Source: an uncultured Muribaculaceae bacterium | GTDB lineage: Bacteria; Bacteroidota; Bacteroidia; Bacteroidales; Muribaculaceae | Assembly (NCBI GenBank): GCA_910578385.1 | Contig: CAJTQV010000002.1 | Span: forward strand, 62,001-126,000 | Direction of reading: 5' to 3' | Length of the DNA: 64,000 bases | In this document: one piece after another, positions 26,555 to 34,572 of the stretch | Layout of the letters: each line of letters opens with the position of its first letter | Position numbering within the stretch: the stretch's first letter is position 1 | Translations under genes and position numbers: made by a program | Notes under the pieces: model-generated | The model's input: only the letters and a program-made list of their open reading frames with translations | Databases searched by the model: none | What the model was told of the DNA's origin: nothing

Positions 26555-27220
26555 TCAGGCTTCGAGCTTTTTGTCGGCGCAGCGTAACACGCGCGCCGGG
26601 AAGTCCTCGACCATCTGCATGTTGTGGGTGGCCATCAGGATACTTGTTCCCTGCTCGGAGAGCTTGTGCAGCAAGCTGACAATCTGGTAGCCGGTCTGCG
26701 GATCAAGGTTTCCGGTCGGCTCGTCGGCGAGAATCAGCTTCGGACTGTTGAGCAATGCACGCGCGATCACTATGCGCTGCTGCTCGCCGCCGCTCAGCTC
26801 GTGGGGCATCTTATAGCCCTTGTTGTCCATTCCGACAGCCTTGAGCACCTCGGCTATGCGGTCCTCAATCTCGCTCTTTGACTTCCATCCTGTGGCCTCA
26901 AGCACAAACCGGAGGTTGGCCATGGCCGAACGGTCCTGAAGCAACTGGAAATCCTGAAAAACTATGCCCATGGCGCGGCGCAGATACGGAATCTGCTTCT
27001 TCTTGAGATTAAGCAGATCGAAGCCCAGCACCTCGGCCTTCTCCCCCTGAGGCACCGGCACATCGGCATACATAGTCTTCATCAGCGAACTCTTGCCGCT
27101 TCCCACACGTCCCACAAGATAGCAGAACTCCCCTTCCGACATCTGGAAGGTCACATCGTGGAGCACCATGCGCTCGGCACGGTCCACCTCGACATTCTTA
27201 TAATCGATTATAACACTCAT
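26555..27220 (-). CDS. ftsE: Cell-division ABC ATPase FtsE
   Basis: 221 residues. Walker A LVGRVGSGKSSLM, Q-loop VFQDFQLLQD, signature LSGGEQQRIVIARAL, Walker B LILADEPTGNLDP and the switch ATHNMQMVEDFP are all present. The FtsE type is shown by the size and the EPTGNLDP/THN pattern. FtsE works with the membrane protein FtsX to control peptidoglycan hydrolysis at division, but no ftsX lies next to it here. A LolD- or MacB-like ATPase is the alternative. Confidence 0.85.
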   Translation of the reverse strand: MSVIIDYKNVEVDRAERMVLHDVTFQMSEGEFCYLVGRVGSGKSSLMKTMYADVPVPQGEKAEVLGFDLLNLKKKQIPYLRRAMGIVFQDFQLLQDRSAMANLRFVLEATGWKSKSEIEDRIAEVLKAVGMDNKGYKMPHELSGGEQQRIVIARALLNSPKLILADEPTGNLDPQTGYQIVSLLHKLSEQGTSILMATHNMQMVEDFPARVLRCADKKLEA

Positions 27221-27272
27221 CGTCTAATTATATGTAATCGCAGTCGCTGTCACGTCCGCAATCATTTCAGTA

Positions 27273-27280
27273 CAAAGTTA
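27273..27280 (-). promoter_or_regulatory. Probable ftsE promoter, -7 element
   Basis: TAACTTTG on the minus strand, about 53 nt before the ftsE ATG. The nearest TTTG upstream is only 14 nt away, so the -33 box is unclear. Confidence 0.5.
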
Positions 27281-27338
27281 ATAATTAAATCTGACAAACA
27301 TGCACCACAAGGCAATTAAAAGTCAGTCGGAGGCCGGC

Positions 27339-28706
27339 TTATTCGAAGAGGGAGCGGAACATGTCGGTCACTTTGGAGACTTCGATTATGCGGATGCTGA
27401 ATTTGTCTTTCACTCCTTTTAGATTGCCGGTGGGGATGTAGATGGTGTCGAAGCCAAGTTTCTCGGCTTCGGCCACACGCTGCTCTATGCGGGTCACGGT
27501 GCGTATCTCGCCCGAGAGCCCTACCTCGCCGGCAAAGGCTGTGCGGCGCGATATGGTCAGGTCGAAGTTCGACGACATCACCGCAGCAACCACCGCCAGG
27601 TCTATGGCCGGATCAACCACTTTCAGTCCACCGGCCATGTTGAGGAACACGTCTTTCTGCCCGAGCTTGAAGCGGGCGCGCTTCTCAAGCACGGCGAGAA
27701 GCATGTTGAGCCGACGCTGGTCGAATCCGGTCACGGCACGTTGCGGCGTACCGTAAGCCGCCGACGACACCAGAGCCTGCACCTCGACCATGAACGGACG
27801 CGCCCCCTCGACCGTCACACCGATAGCAATGCCGCTCATCTCTTCGTCGCGGTTGTCGGAGAGAAGCATCTCCGAAGGATTCTTCACCTCGCGCAGTCCC
27901 CGTTGCACCATCTCGTAGATACCAATCTCCGAAGTAGCCCCGAAACGGTTCTTGATCACACGTAGAATGCGGTAGAGATACTGGCGGTCACCCTCGAACT
28001 GGAGCACAGTATCGACAATATGCTCCAATACCTTCGGGCCGGCTATCGCCCCATCCTTGTTTATATGGCCGACAAGAATAACCGGCACGCCCGACTCCTT
28101 TGCATAACGCAGAAGCGAAGCGGCACACTCCCGCACCTGCGAAACACTGCCCGCCGCCGACTCTATCTCGGCCGAGCAAATGGTCTGGATTGAATCGACC
28201 ACCAGAAGCTCCGGCTCGACCTTCTCTATGTTGTCGAAGATACTGTCAAGCGATGTCTCGCACAAAATGAACGTATTGTCGGACACCTTGCCGAGACGGT
28301 CAGCCCTCAACTTGAGCTGCGATGCCGACTCCTCTCCCGAAACATAAAGAATCCTGCGGTTGCGGATCGAGAGTATGTTCTGAAGCAACAGAGTGGACTT
28401 GCCGATTCCAGGCTCACCACCTATCAGCGTAAGGCTACCGGCCACGAGGCCTCCACCGAGAGCGCGGTTAAGCTCCTCGGAAGGCATACGCATACGCTGT
28501 TCGGTCGAGACCTCGATCTCCGACAGACGCACCGGTTTGGTGCTCTTCACCAGCCGTCCGCGCGACGACTTCGACGATGTGGGGCGGATACGCTCCTCGA
28601 CAAAAGTGTTCCATTCGCCGCAGCCCGGGCACTTGCCGAGCCACTTTGGCGAATCATACCCGCACGAGGAGCAGACATAGGCTGTCTTTGTCTTGGATGA
28701 GGCCAT
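27339..28706 (-). CDS. radA: DNA repair protein RadA (Sms)
   Basis: 455 residues from ATG 28706. An N-terminal zinc finger (CSSCGYDSPKWLGKCPGCGE) leads into a RecA-like core: Walker A GGEPGIGKSTLLLQ, Walker B ELLVVDSIQ, and the RadA-specific KNRFG (VIKNRFGATSEIG). The C-terminus is the Lon-like P domain (TAFAGEVGLSGEIRTV). RadA promotes branch migration in recombination. Its promoter overlaps that of mdh on the other strand. Confidence 0.96.
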   Translation of the reverse strand: MASSKTKTAYVCSSCGYDSPKWLGKCPGCGEWNTFVEERIRPTSSKSSRGRLVKSTKPVRLSEIEVSTEQRMRMPSEELNRALGGGLVAGSLTLIGGEPGIGKSTLLLQNILSIRNRRILYVSGEESASQLKLRADRLGKVSDNTFILCETSLDSIFDNIEKVEPELLVVDSIQTICSAEIESAAGSVSQVRECAASLLRYAKESGVPVILVGHINKDGAIAGPKVLEHIVDTVLQFEGDRQYLYRILRVIKNRFGATSEIGIYEMVQRGLREVKNPSEMLLSDNRDEEMSGIAIGVTVEGARPFMVEVQALVSSAAYGTPQRAVTGFDQRRLNMLLAVLEKRARFKLGQKDVFLNMAGGLKVVDPAIDLAVVAAVMSSNFDLTISRRTAFAGEVGLSGEIRTVTRIEQRVAEAEKLGFDTIYIPTGNLKGVKDKFSIRIIEVSKVTDMFRSLFE

Positions 28707-28765
28707 AACAGGGGTTGTGAGAGAGGTTTTCGGGGTGAAAATTAATTTTTTTAAAAATCGCTCCA

Positions 28766-28773
28766 CAAATTTA
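28766..28773 (-). promoter_or_regulatory. Probable radA promoter, -7 element
   Basis: TAAATTTG on the minus strand, 60 nt before the radA ATG, back to back with the mdh promoter 22 nt away. Confidence 0.55.
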
Positions 28774-28795
28774 CAAATTATTCTTGAAAATTCTT

Positions 28796-28803
28796 TATCT
28801 TTG
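28796..28803 (+). promoter_or_regulatory. mdh promoter, -7 element
   Basis: TATCTTTG with a weak TTTA or TTG box in the region 28769-28786. It gives a leader of about 120 nt before mdh. Confidence 0.6.
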
Positions 28804-28809
28804 CAATCA

Positions 28810-28879
28810 GAAAGAACAAAAGCCGCCGCCGGGCATTCTAAACAGTGGATGCCGGAACGGGCATGGCCAGCGTTCTTTC
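28810..28879 (+). promoter_or_regulatory. Structured mdh leader RNA
   Basis: GAAAGAAC (28810-28817) pairs with GTTCTTTC (28872-28879), and CAG/CTG extends the outer stem. An inner stem pairs CCGGGCAT (28829-28836) with ATGCCGG (28849-28855), one base bulged. This matches no riboswitch I know. It may affect mdh expression or mRNA stability. Confidence 0.4.
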
Positions 28880-28931
28880 GCTGAACCTGAATTAAATATC
28901 ATAAAACATAACCCAATTTATAAACAGAACT

Positions 28932-29945
28932 ATGAATTTCTTAACAGACGAGAAGCTCCTTATTGTCGGAGCTGCAGGAATGATCGGCTCTAACATGGCA
29001 CAGACAGCCATCATGATGGGCCTTACCCCCAACATCTGCCTCTACGACCCCTATGCAAAGGGTCTCGAAGGTGTGGCAGAGGAACTCCTTCAGTGCGGTT
29101 TTGACGGTCTGAACCTGACCTTCACCGACGACATCGAGAAAGCTTTCACAGGTGCCAAATACATCGTTTCATCAGGCGGTGCACCCCGTAAGGCAGGCAT
29201 GACCCGCGAGGACCTTCTCGCAGGCAACTGCAAGATTGCCGAAGACTTCGGTAAGAACGTACGCAAGTACTGCCCCGATGTTAAGCAGATCGTTGTCATC
29301 TTCAACCCCGCCGACATCACAGGTCTCGTTACACTTCTCTACTCAGGCGTCAAGCCGGGCCGCGTCACCACACTCGCAGGTCTCGACAGCACACGTCTGC
29401 GCAACGAGCTGGCAAAATACTTCAAGATTTCTCCCGACAAGGTTGTCAACGCCCGCACATACGGTGGTCACGGCGAGCAGATGGCAGTGTTCGCATCGAC
29501 AGTTACTGTTGACGGCAAGCCTCTGACCGAGCTCATCGAGACCGGTGCAATTCCCGAGAAAGACTGGGAGGAGCTGAAAGTACGCGTTATCCAGGGTGGC
29601 AAGAACATCATCGAGCTCCGCGGCCGCAGCTCATTCCAGAGCCCCGCATACCTCTCGATCGAGATGATCGCAGCAGCCATGGGCGGTCCGGCCTTCAAGT
29701 GGCCTGCAGGTGTTTACGTGAACGACGAGAAGTTCCACAACATCATGATGGCTATGGAGACTACCATCACTGCCGACGGCGCAACATTCCGTCCCGTAGA
29801 GGGCAACGCCAAAGAGCAGGCTGAACTCGAAGAGAGCTACAAGCACCTCTGCACACTCCGCGACGAGGTTATCTCTCTCGGCATCATGCCTCCCATCGAG
29901 AAGTGGGGCGAGCTCAACCCCTACCTGCTTGAGAAGACTGTATAA
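28932..29945 (+). CDS. mdh: Malate dehydrogenase
   Basis: 337 residues. It interconverts malate and oxaloacetate with NAD, in the reductive succinate branch of fermentation. The NAD fold opens LIVGAAGMIGSNMAQTAIM. The catalytic Arg-Asp pair and His region are DSTRLRNELA and TYGGHGEQMAVF (active-site His in GGHGE), and NPADITG binds substrate and cofactor. The Bacteroidetes Mdh form has this sequence layout. Monocistronic, with promoter, long leader and terminator. Confidence 0.95.
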   Translation: MNFLTDEKLLIVGAAGMIGSNMAQTAIMMGLTPNICLYDPYAKGLEGVAEELLQCGFDGLNLTFTDDIEKAFTGAKYIVSSGGAPRKAGMTREDLLAGNCKIAEDFGKNVRKYCPDVKQIVVIFNPADITGLVTLLYSGVKPGRVTTLAGLDSTRLRNELAKYFKISPDKVVNARTYGGHGEQMAVFASTVTVDGKPLTELIETGAIPEKDWEELKVRVIQGGKNIIELRGRSSFQSPAYLSIEMIAAAMGGPAFKWPAGVYVNDEKFHNIMMAMETTITADGATFRPVEGNAKEQAELEESYKHLCTLRDEVISLGIMPPIEKWGELNPYLLEKTV

Positions 29946-29982
29946 GCAGACATCAGTGCAAAACTGAAGAATTATCAAATAG

Positions 29983-30015
29983 ACCGCTCCGGATCGTTCG
30001 CGACTCCGGAGCGGT
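29983..30015 (+). terminator. Intrinsic terminator of mdh
   Basis: An 11-bp stem, ACCGCTCCGGA with TCCGGAGCGGT, followed by TTTTTC. The next promoter's -33 box starts 6 nt later. Confidence 0.92.
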
Positions 30016-30020
30016 TTTTC

Positions 30021-30051
30021 TTGCGTGTAAGCCAATATATTTGTAAATTTG
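30021..30051 (+). promoter_or_regulatory. Promoter of the M48 peptidase gene
   Basis: TTG at 30021-30023, a 20-nt spacer, TAAATTTG at 30044-30051, leader about 50 nt. Near-consensus. Confidence 0.7.
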
Positions 30052-30106
30052 CACCCGGAAACAGTATTTCCGCCTACAATACTTATCGAATCAATTATCA
30101 CACATT

Positions 30107-30925
30107 ATGAAAAAGACAGTATTCAAGATTATGGCCGTAGCGGCACTGCTGATGACCGCTGCACCGACCTACGCACAGTTCAACCTCAAGAAGGCTGCCA
30201 ACGCAGTTACAAAAGGTGTCCAGGCTGCCACGTTGACCGATGCCCAGATGGCAGCATACGTTAAGGAATCGGTTGACTGGATGGACAAGCACAACCCGGT
30301 GCTCCCCGAAGACAACCCCTACACCATCCGTCTGCGCAAGCTGACAGAGGGTCTTACGGATGCCGACGGAATCCCCTTGAATTTCAAAGTATACCATGTT
30401 ATCGACATCAACGCCTTCGCGTGTCCTGACGGTAGCGTGCGCGTGTTCTCCTCGCTGATGGATATCATGAGCGATGACGAGCTTCTCGGCGTTATCGGCC
30501 ATGAAATCGGCCACGTAGTGAAGCGTCACAGCAAGAAGGCGTTCCGCACTGAGCTGATGACCGGCGCACTCAAAGATGCGGTGTCATCAACAGGTGGTGT
30601 GGCTGCCGCTCTGACCGACTCACAGCTCGGCACGCTCGGCGAGGCACTCATCAACGCCAAATATTCACAGAAGCAGGAGAAAGAGGCCGACGACTGCGGT
30701 TACGACTTCCTCAAAGCGAATGGCCGCAACCCGTGGGGTATCGCTATGTCGTTCGAGAAACTCATGAGTCTTGAGGAGCAGAGCAACGCACCCAAGGCCA
30801 GCTCGGTCGACAAGATGTTCTCCTCTCACCCCGAGACCAAGGACCGCATCAAGCGCATGAGCGAGCGCGCGACCAAAGACGGCTTCACCCGCCCCGAGTC
30901 CACAACTCCCGCCACAGCGGAGTAA
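30107..30925 (+). CDS. M48-family zinc metallopeptidase, secreted
   Basis: 272 residues. A signal peptide (about residues 1-23, ending TYAQ) exports it to the periplasm. The zinc-binding helix GVIGHEIGHVVKRH carries HExxH (near residue 133), and EKEADDCGYDFL supplies the third ligand. PDGSVRVFSSLMDIMSDDEL is the edge strand and helix typical of M48. Like BepA and Oma1-type proteases, it probably acts in envelope quality control. The protein is compact, with no TPR domain. Confidence 0.92.
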   Translation: MKKTVFKIMAVAALLMTAAPTYAQFNLKKAANAVTKGVQAATLTDAQMAAYVKESVDWMDKHNPVLPEDNPYTIRLRKLTEGLTDADGIPLNFKVYHVIDINAFACPDGSVRVFSSLMDIMSDDELLGVIGHEIGHVVKRHSKKAFRTELMTGALKDAVSSTGGVAAALTDSQLGTLGEALINAKYSQKQEKEADDCGYDFLKANGRNPWGIAMSFEKLMSLEEQSNAPKASSVDKMFSSHPETKDRIKRMSERATKDGFTRPESTTPATAE

Positions 30926-30996
30926 CTCCCCCTATAAATTACAAATCCCCCTGCAAACTTACGGGTTTGCAGGGGGATTTGTAATTTATAGGGGAG
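30926..30996 (+). terminator. Very long hairpin terminator after the M48 gene
   Basis: Arms of 33 and 32 nt (30926-30958 and 30965-30996) pair along their whole length except for one bulged C, with a 6-nt loop, followed by GTTTTAGGTTTTAG. It begins right after the stop codon. Confidence 0.8.
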
Positions 30997-30997
30997 G

Positions 30998-31066
30998 TTT
31001 TAGGTTTTAGGCCTTAGGCCTTAGATTTTAGATTTTAGGCTTTAGGCCTTAGATTTTAGGTTTTAG
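30998..31066. repeat. 7-8-bp tandem repeat (TTTTAGG type)
   Basis: About nine units such as TTTTAGG, CCTTAGG, CCTTAGA, TTTTAGA and TTTTAGG in tandem between the M48 terminator and the DUF4491 stop. Confidence 0.85.
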
Positions 31067-31076
31067 AAGGGGGGGG

Positions 31077-31397
31077 TTACTGACGTTTTTTGGCGGCGCG
31101 GCGGGGATTGGCCGGGAACCAGCCTTTGCGGACGCGCTCCACCTGCTCGATAACTTCGTGGATGCTCCAGAAGCAGCTGAAAGCTGTCACACCGAGCAAT
31201 GCGGAGGCAACCGTCGATTCCACCATCAGCGTGGCTGCTAAAAACAGGATGCCCGCACCGAGGAATACCCACTTTATCTTTTCACCGAAATAGTACTCCC
31301 CTTTTATGACCAGCGGGTGGAAGATGCCGATTATCAGGAAAGTACACAAGCCTATCACGAGGCCAAGGAGGTTATATTGCGAAAGAAATTCTGCCAT
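31077..31397 (-). CDS. DUF4491-family membrane protein
   Basis: 106 residues with three hydrophobic segments (LLGLVIGLCTFLIIGIFHPL, WVFLGAGILFLAATLM and ASALLGVTAFSCFWS), then a basic tail after IHEVIEQVERVRKGWFPANP. The GIFHPLVIKGEYYFG motif is typical of the family, and the length fits. Function unknown. It is convergent with the M48 gene, with a repeat array between. Confidence 0.85.
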   Translation of the reverse strand: MAEFLSQYNLLGLVIGLCTFLIIGIFHPLVIKGEYYFGEKIKWVFLGAGILFLAATLMVESTVASALLGVTAFSCFWSIHEVIEQVERVRKGWFPANPRRAAKKRQ

Positions 31398-31461
31398 TGT
31401 TCAAACGTTTGACTGTATTTGATTTCAAAGTTACGAAAATATTATGAATTAGCACTGTCTT

Positions 31462-31493
31462 TTTGTAGAAATCACAAGATTTTTATATTTTTG
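31462..31493 (+). promoter_or_regulatory. Promoter of the SPFH gene
   Basis: TTTG at 31462-31465, an exact 20-nt spacer, TATTTTTG at 31486-31493. It is the most exact match to the Bacteroidetes consensus in the window. A REP-like palindrome lies in its leader. Confidence 0.75.
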
Positions 31494-31510
31494 TACAATG
31501 TAACCGGTTC

Positions 31511-31531
31511 GGAAGCACGGGGTGTGCTTCC
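31511..31531. repeat. REP-like palindrome P1
   Basis: GGAAGCAC/GTGCTTCC with a 5-nt loop, then CTACAC, in the leader of the SPFH gene. Related in form to elements at 34483, 43146, 55836 and 60341. Confidence 0.6.
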
Positions 31532-31559
31532 CTACACATAACACTTAAAATTTTCTGAT

Positions 31560-32498
31560 ATGGACAACAAGAACCACACAAACGACCATGAGTATGAGTA
31601 CCGCGGACTCTGCGTAAACGGTTTTCTGATGATTTTCTTTACTTTTATCCTGCTGCCGGCTCTCATGATATTGGCTATTGTAAAGGGTGGCGAGGATAAT
31701 CCGGGACTCTCCGTAGGAGTTACAATACCTCTGTTCATTCTCTTCGTTCTCGGCTGTGTGGGCTATTTCACACAGGAGCCGAATGTGGCTCGCGTCATGA
31801 TTTTCTTCGGCAAGTACAAAGGCACATGCAAAAAGGTCGGCTATTACTGGGTCAACCCCTTCATGAGCCGCAAGAAACTCTCACTGCGTATCCGCAACAT
31901 GGACATCGAGCCGATTAAAGTCAACGACAAGATCGGTAATCCGGTTCTTATCGGCATGGTGCTGGTATGGAAAATCAAAGACACATACAAGGTTGTTTTC
32001 GACCTCGATTCACAGAGTCTCGGCGCACAGGGGGGCATAAACAATGCAGCGCTCTCCAACTTCGTACGCATACAGAGCGACGCTGCACTCCGCGAGGTGA
32101 CAGGACATTTCGCATACGACAACACCGACGCCCACGATGACAATGAGCTGACCCTCCGCGACAGCGGGAGCCAGATCAGCGAGATGCTTGAGCGCAAGAT
32201 CAACGAGCGTCTGGCTATGGCCGGTATCGAGGTAGTAGAGGCCCGCATCAACTATCTGGCCTACGCACCCGAGATTGCGGCGGTCATGCTGCGTCGCCAG
32301 CAGGCATCGGCTATCATCACCGCCCGTGAGAAGATTGTGGAAGGAGCTGTTTCGATGGTCGAGATGGCACTGCGCACCCTCGACGAGAAACAGGTCGTGA
32401 AGCTGAGCGACGCGCAGAAGGCATCGATGGTCGGCAACCTGCTCGCGGTGCTTTGTGCCGACGAGCCGCTGACCCCGACACTCAACGCCAATGTCTGA
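31560..32498 (+). CDS. SPFH (band 7/stomatin-like) membrane protein
   Basis: 312 residues. Two membrane segments near the N-terminus (LMIFFTFILLPALMILAIV and VGVTIPLFILFVLGCVGYF), then the SPFH domain (EPNVARVMIFFGKYKGTCKK, WVNPFMSRKKLSLRIRNMD) and the AGIEVVEARINYLAYAPEIA helix. The QQASAIITAREKIVEGAVSM region gives oligomer-forming coiled coils. Such proteins form lipid-raft-like scaffolds with proteases. The gene stands alone. Confidence 0.93.
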   Translation: MDNKNHTNDHEYEYRGLCVNGFLMIFFTFILLPALMILAIVKGGEDNPGLSVGVTIPLFILFVLGCVGYFTQEPNVARVMIFFGKYKGTCKKVGYYWVNPFMSRKKLSLRIRNMDIEPIKVNDKIGNPVLIGMVLVWKIKDTYKVVFDLDSQSLGAQGGINNAALSNFVRIQSDAALREVTGHFAYDNTDAHDDNELTLRDSGSQISEMLERKINERLAMAGIEVVEARINYLAYAPEIAAVMLRRQQASAIITAREKIVEGAVSMVEMALRTLDEKQVVKLSDAQKASMVGNLLAVLCADEPLTPTLNANV

Positions 32499-32508
32499 CA
32501 GCAGGCAA

Positions 32509-32556
32509 GTCATATAGGGCTTATACGCCCTATAAGTCTTATAAGCCCTATAAAAA
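32509..32556. repeat. 9-10-bp tandem repeat (TATAGGGCTTA/CTTATAAGC type)
   Basis: Units of the form CTATAAGTCTT and ATAAGCCCTATAA between the SPFH stop and the shared terminator. Same unit family as 45088-45165 and 56476-56627. Confidence 0.8.
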
Positions 32557-32558
32557 GC

Positions 32559-32588
32559 AGCCGGGATTCCAAAATCGGAATCCCGGCT
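32559..32588. terminator. Bidirectional terminator between convergent genes
   Basis: A 12-bp stem, AGCCGGGATTCC with GGAATCCCGGCT; T run GTTTTTG on the plus side and an A/T run on the minus side. It serves the SPFH gene and the channel gene. Confidence 0.9.
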
Positions 32589-32595
32589 GTTTTTG

Positions 32596-33357
32596 TTATG
32601 ACTTGGTTTGGTCGGGGTGATTCTTGATATAATTGTGGTAGGCGCGCACTATCGAGGTGCCGTTCTCAGCATCCTGGTTGCGCTTGGTGAGCAGGTTGGT
32701 GACATAGACCGTGAAGATCGGGAACATCATCATGCCGAGAGCGGCGAGAAGCACCGAGAGTACACGTCCCACACCCGTGACCGCGACGATATTCGACCCG
32801 ACAGTCGTGACATCCATCGCCGCCCACCAGAGAGCATCCTTGTACTGCGTGACAAGCGGGTTGACACCCTTCTCGAACAGGAAGAAGGTCAGACTGGCGA
32901 AATAGACCGTAGAGAGCAACGTGATGATATAGGAGAAGAAGAGTCCCGTGGTCTTATTGGAGGTGAACCAACCTACCACAATAGCCATGGCATAGCCGCC
33001 ACGTACCAGCGGAATGTAACGGATAAGGTAGGCCAACTCGCGCGACAGGTGCCAGTTGTAATGATACATCAGCGACTGGTAGGGAATCGCGACCAAGAAA
33101 AACACGAAACGTGTGGCCAGATAGTGTTTCTTGTCATCAGAGAGAAAAAGCTCTATGAAGAAGTCGGCCATAAACACGACGCAGATCCAGAACTGCGCTT
33201 TTTGGAATTTGGGCTGCTCATAGAACTCCACGCCGTGGAAAGTGTCGACAGAGATCAGCACCACGAGCAGAACCGACAGCAGAAGGATGATGATGTGGAG
33301 ATTCATGAAGACCCCCTTCTTGCGGAAAAATTCATTCAATTGTTTGAGAGTTGCCAT
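32596..33357 (-). CDS. Ion channel, voltage-gated K+ channel-like
   Basis: 253 residues with about six membrane segments: four upstream of the pore, then WWAAMDVTTVGSNIVAVTG as pore loop and filter, then a final helix (LLAALGMMMFPIFTVYVT). The selectivity filter reads TTVGSN rather than TVGYG, so strict potassium selectivity is not guaranteed. No charged S4-like ladder is evident. It is divergent from the urea transporter gene. Confidence 0.85.
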   Translation of the reverse strand: MATLKQLNEFFRKKGVFMNLHIIILLLSVLLVVLISVDTFHGVEFYEQPKFQKAQFWICVVFMADFFIELFLSDDKKHYLATRFVFFLVAIPYQSLMYHYNWHLSRELAYLIRYIPLVRGGYAMAIVVGWFTSNKTTGLFFSYIITLLSTVYFASLTFFLFEKGVNPLVTQYKDALWWAAMDVTTVGSNIVAVTGVGRVLSVLLAALGMMMFPIFTVYVTNLLTKRNQDAENGTSIVRAYHNYIKNHPDQTKS

Positions 33358-33503
33358 GGATATGAACTTAGTTAAACATCTTTATGCTTAGAACGTTTAT
33401 AATATAACTAAGTTCAAGGATTCCACAAGTTGACGTGCCGGCCACCGCCGTGCCCCCTCATGCGGTTCCACTAATCGGAAAACACACTAAACTTATATAC
33501 ACG

Positions 33504-34472
33504 ATGGCACAACTTTATTCTTTAAAGGAAACCCTGCGAACTTTCCCGCGCACCTATCTGCGCGGCATCGGTCAGGTGATGTTCCAGGACAACATGTGGA
33601 GCGGACTGCTCTTTCTGGCCGGTATCGTATGGGGCGCCTATGCCGAGGGACTCGGCGTAGTGGCATGGGGCATGATTGTCGGCACGCTCGTCTCAACCAT
33701 TACCGGATACATTCTCCAGCTTCCCGACCAGAACGGGGCGCAGGGACTGTGGGGCTTCAACGGCTGTCTGGTCGGTTGCGCGTTCCCCACATTCATGGGC
33801 AACACCATCTGGATGTGGTTCGCACTCATTCTATGCTCGGCTCTCTCGACATGGGTACGCACCGGTCTTGACAATGTGATGGACAAGTGGAACGTCAGCT
33901 CACTGACATTCCCGTTCGTACTCTCGACCTACTTCTTCCTGCTCGCCTCGCGTCTCTTCGCCGGTATGCCCCCCGAATTCATGGGTTCGCCCGAACTTCC
34001 GACAGGTGATGCCGGTGTGCTCAACGTAGAGTTCGGCAACCTTGTCATCTACTGGCTCAAAGGCATCTCGCAGGTATTCCTCATCAACTCATGGGTAACA
34101 GGCATATTCTTCCTCGCCGCTCTTGCCGTGAGCAATATACGGGCATGTATCTGGGCGGCTGTCGCCTCAGCAGTAGCACTCGCCACAGTCATAATCTGGA
34201 AAGGCCCTGCACATGACATCTCCAATGGACTCTATGGATTCAGCGCCGTGCTGACAGGTATCGCCCTCGGTGCCACTTTCTGTAACAATTCCTGGAAAAC
34301 CGTTGTGTGGACCCTGATCGGAATTGTCGTTACAGTCTTCATACAGGCTGCCATGAACGCGTTCTTCGCCCCGATGGGATTGCCTACGCTGACCGGTCCA
34401 TTCTGCGTGGCTACATGGTTGTTCCTCTTCCCGAAGTATAGTTTCTTCGCTCCCCAACCGACGAAGAAGTGA
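33504..34472 (+). CDS. Urea transporter
   Basis: 322 residues from ATG 33504. About ten membrane helices. The two family repeats are seen as GAQGLWGFNGCLVGCAFPTF and DISNGLYGFSAVLTGIALGA, each with the urea-transporter signature (LxGxNG-LxG-alaP). It moves urea through the inner membrane by facilitated diffusion. The urease accessory genes at the right edge and the nickel importer at 17.6-20.1 kb suggest a shared urea-use program, although they are tens of kb apart. Confidence 0.93.
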   Translation: MAQLYSLKETLRTFPRTYLRGIGQVMFQDNMWSGLLFLAGIVWGAYAEGLGVVAWGMIVGTLVSTITGYILQLPDQNGAQGLWGFNGCLVGCAFPTFMGNTIWMWFALILCSALSTWVRTGLDNVMDKWNVSSLTFPFVLSTYFFLLASRLFAGMPPEFMGSPELPTGDAGVLNVEFGNLVIYWLKGISQVFLINSWVTGIFFLAALAVSNIRACIWAAVASAVALATVIIWKGPAHDISNGLYGFSAVLTGIALGATFCNNSWKTVVWTLIGIVVTVFIQAAMNAFFAPMGLPTLTGPFCVATWLFLFPKYSFFAPQPTKK

Positions 34473-34482
34473 CGCGCACACT

Positions 34483-34501
34483 GACGCACGGGCTGTGCGT
34501 C
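34483..34501. repeat. REP-like palindrome P2
   Basis: GACGCAC/GTGCGTC with a 5-nt loop, then CCTACATTC, 11 nt past the urea transporter stop. Confidence 0.6.
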
Positions 34502-34572
34502 CCTACATTCACCCGGTGAATTCCTACGCAAAAATCTTAAGATAAATAAGGTACAAGATAAAGAATCGCAAG

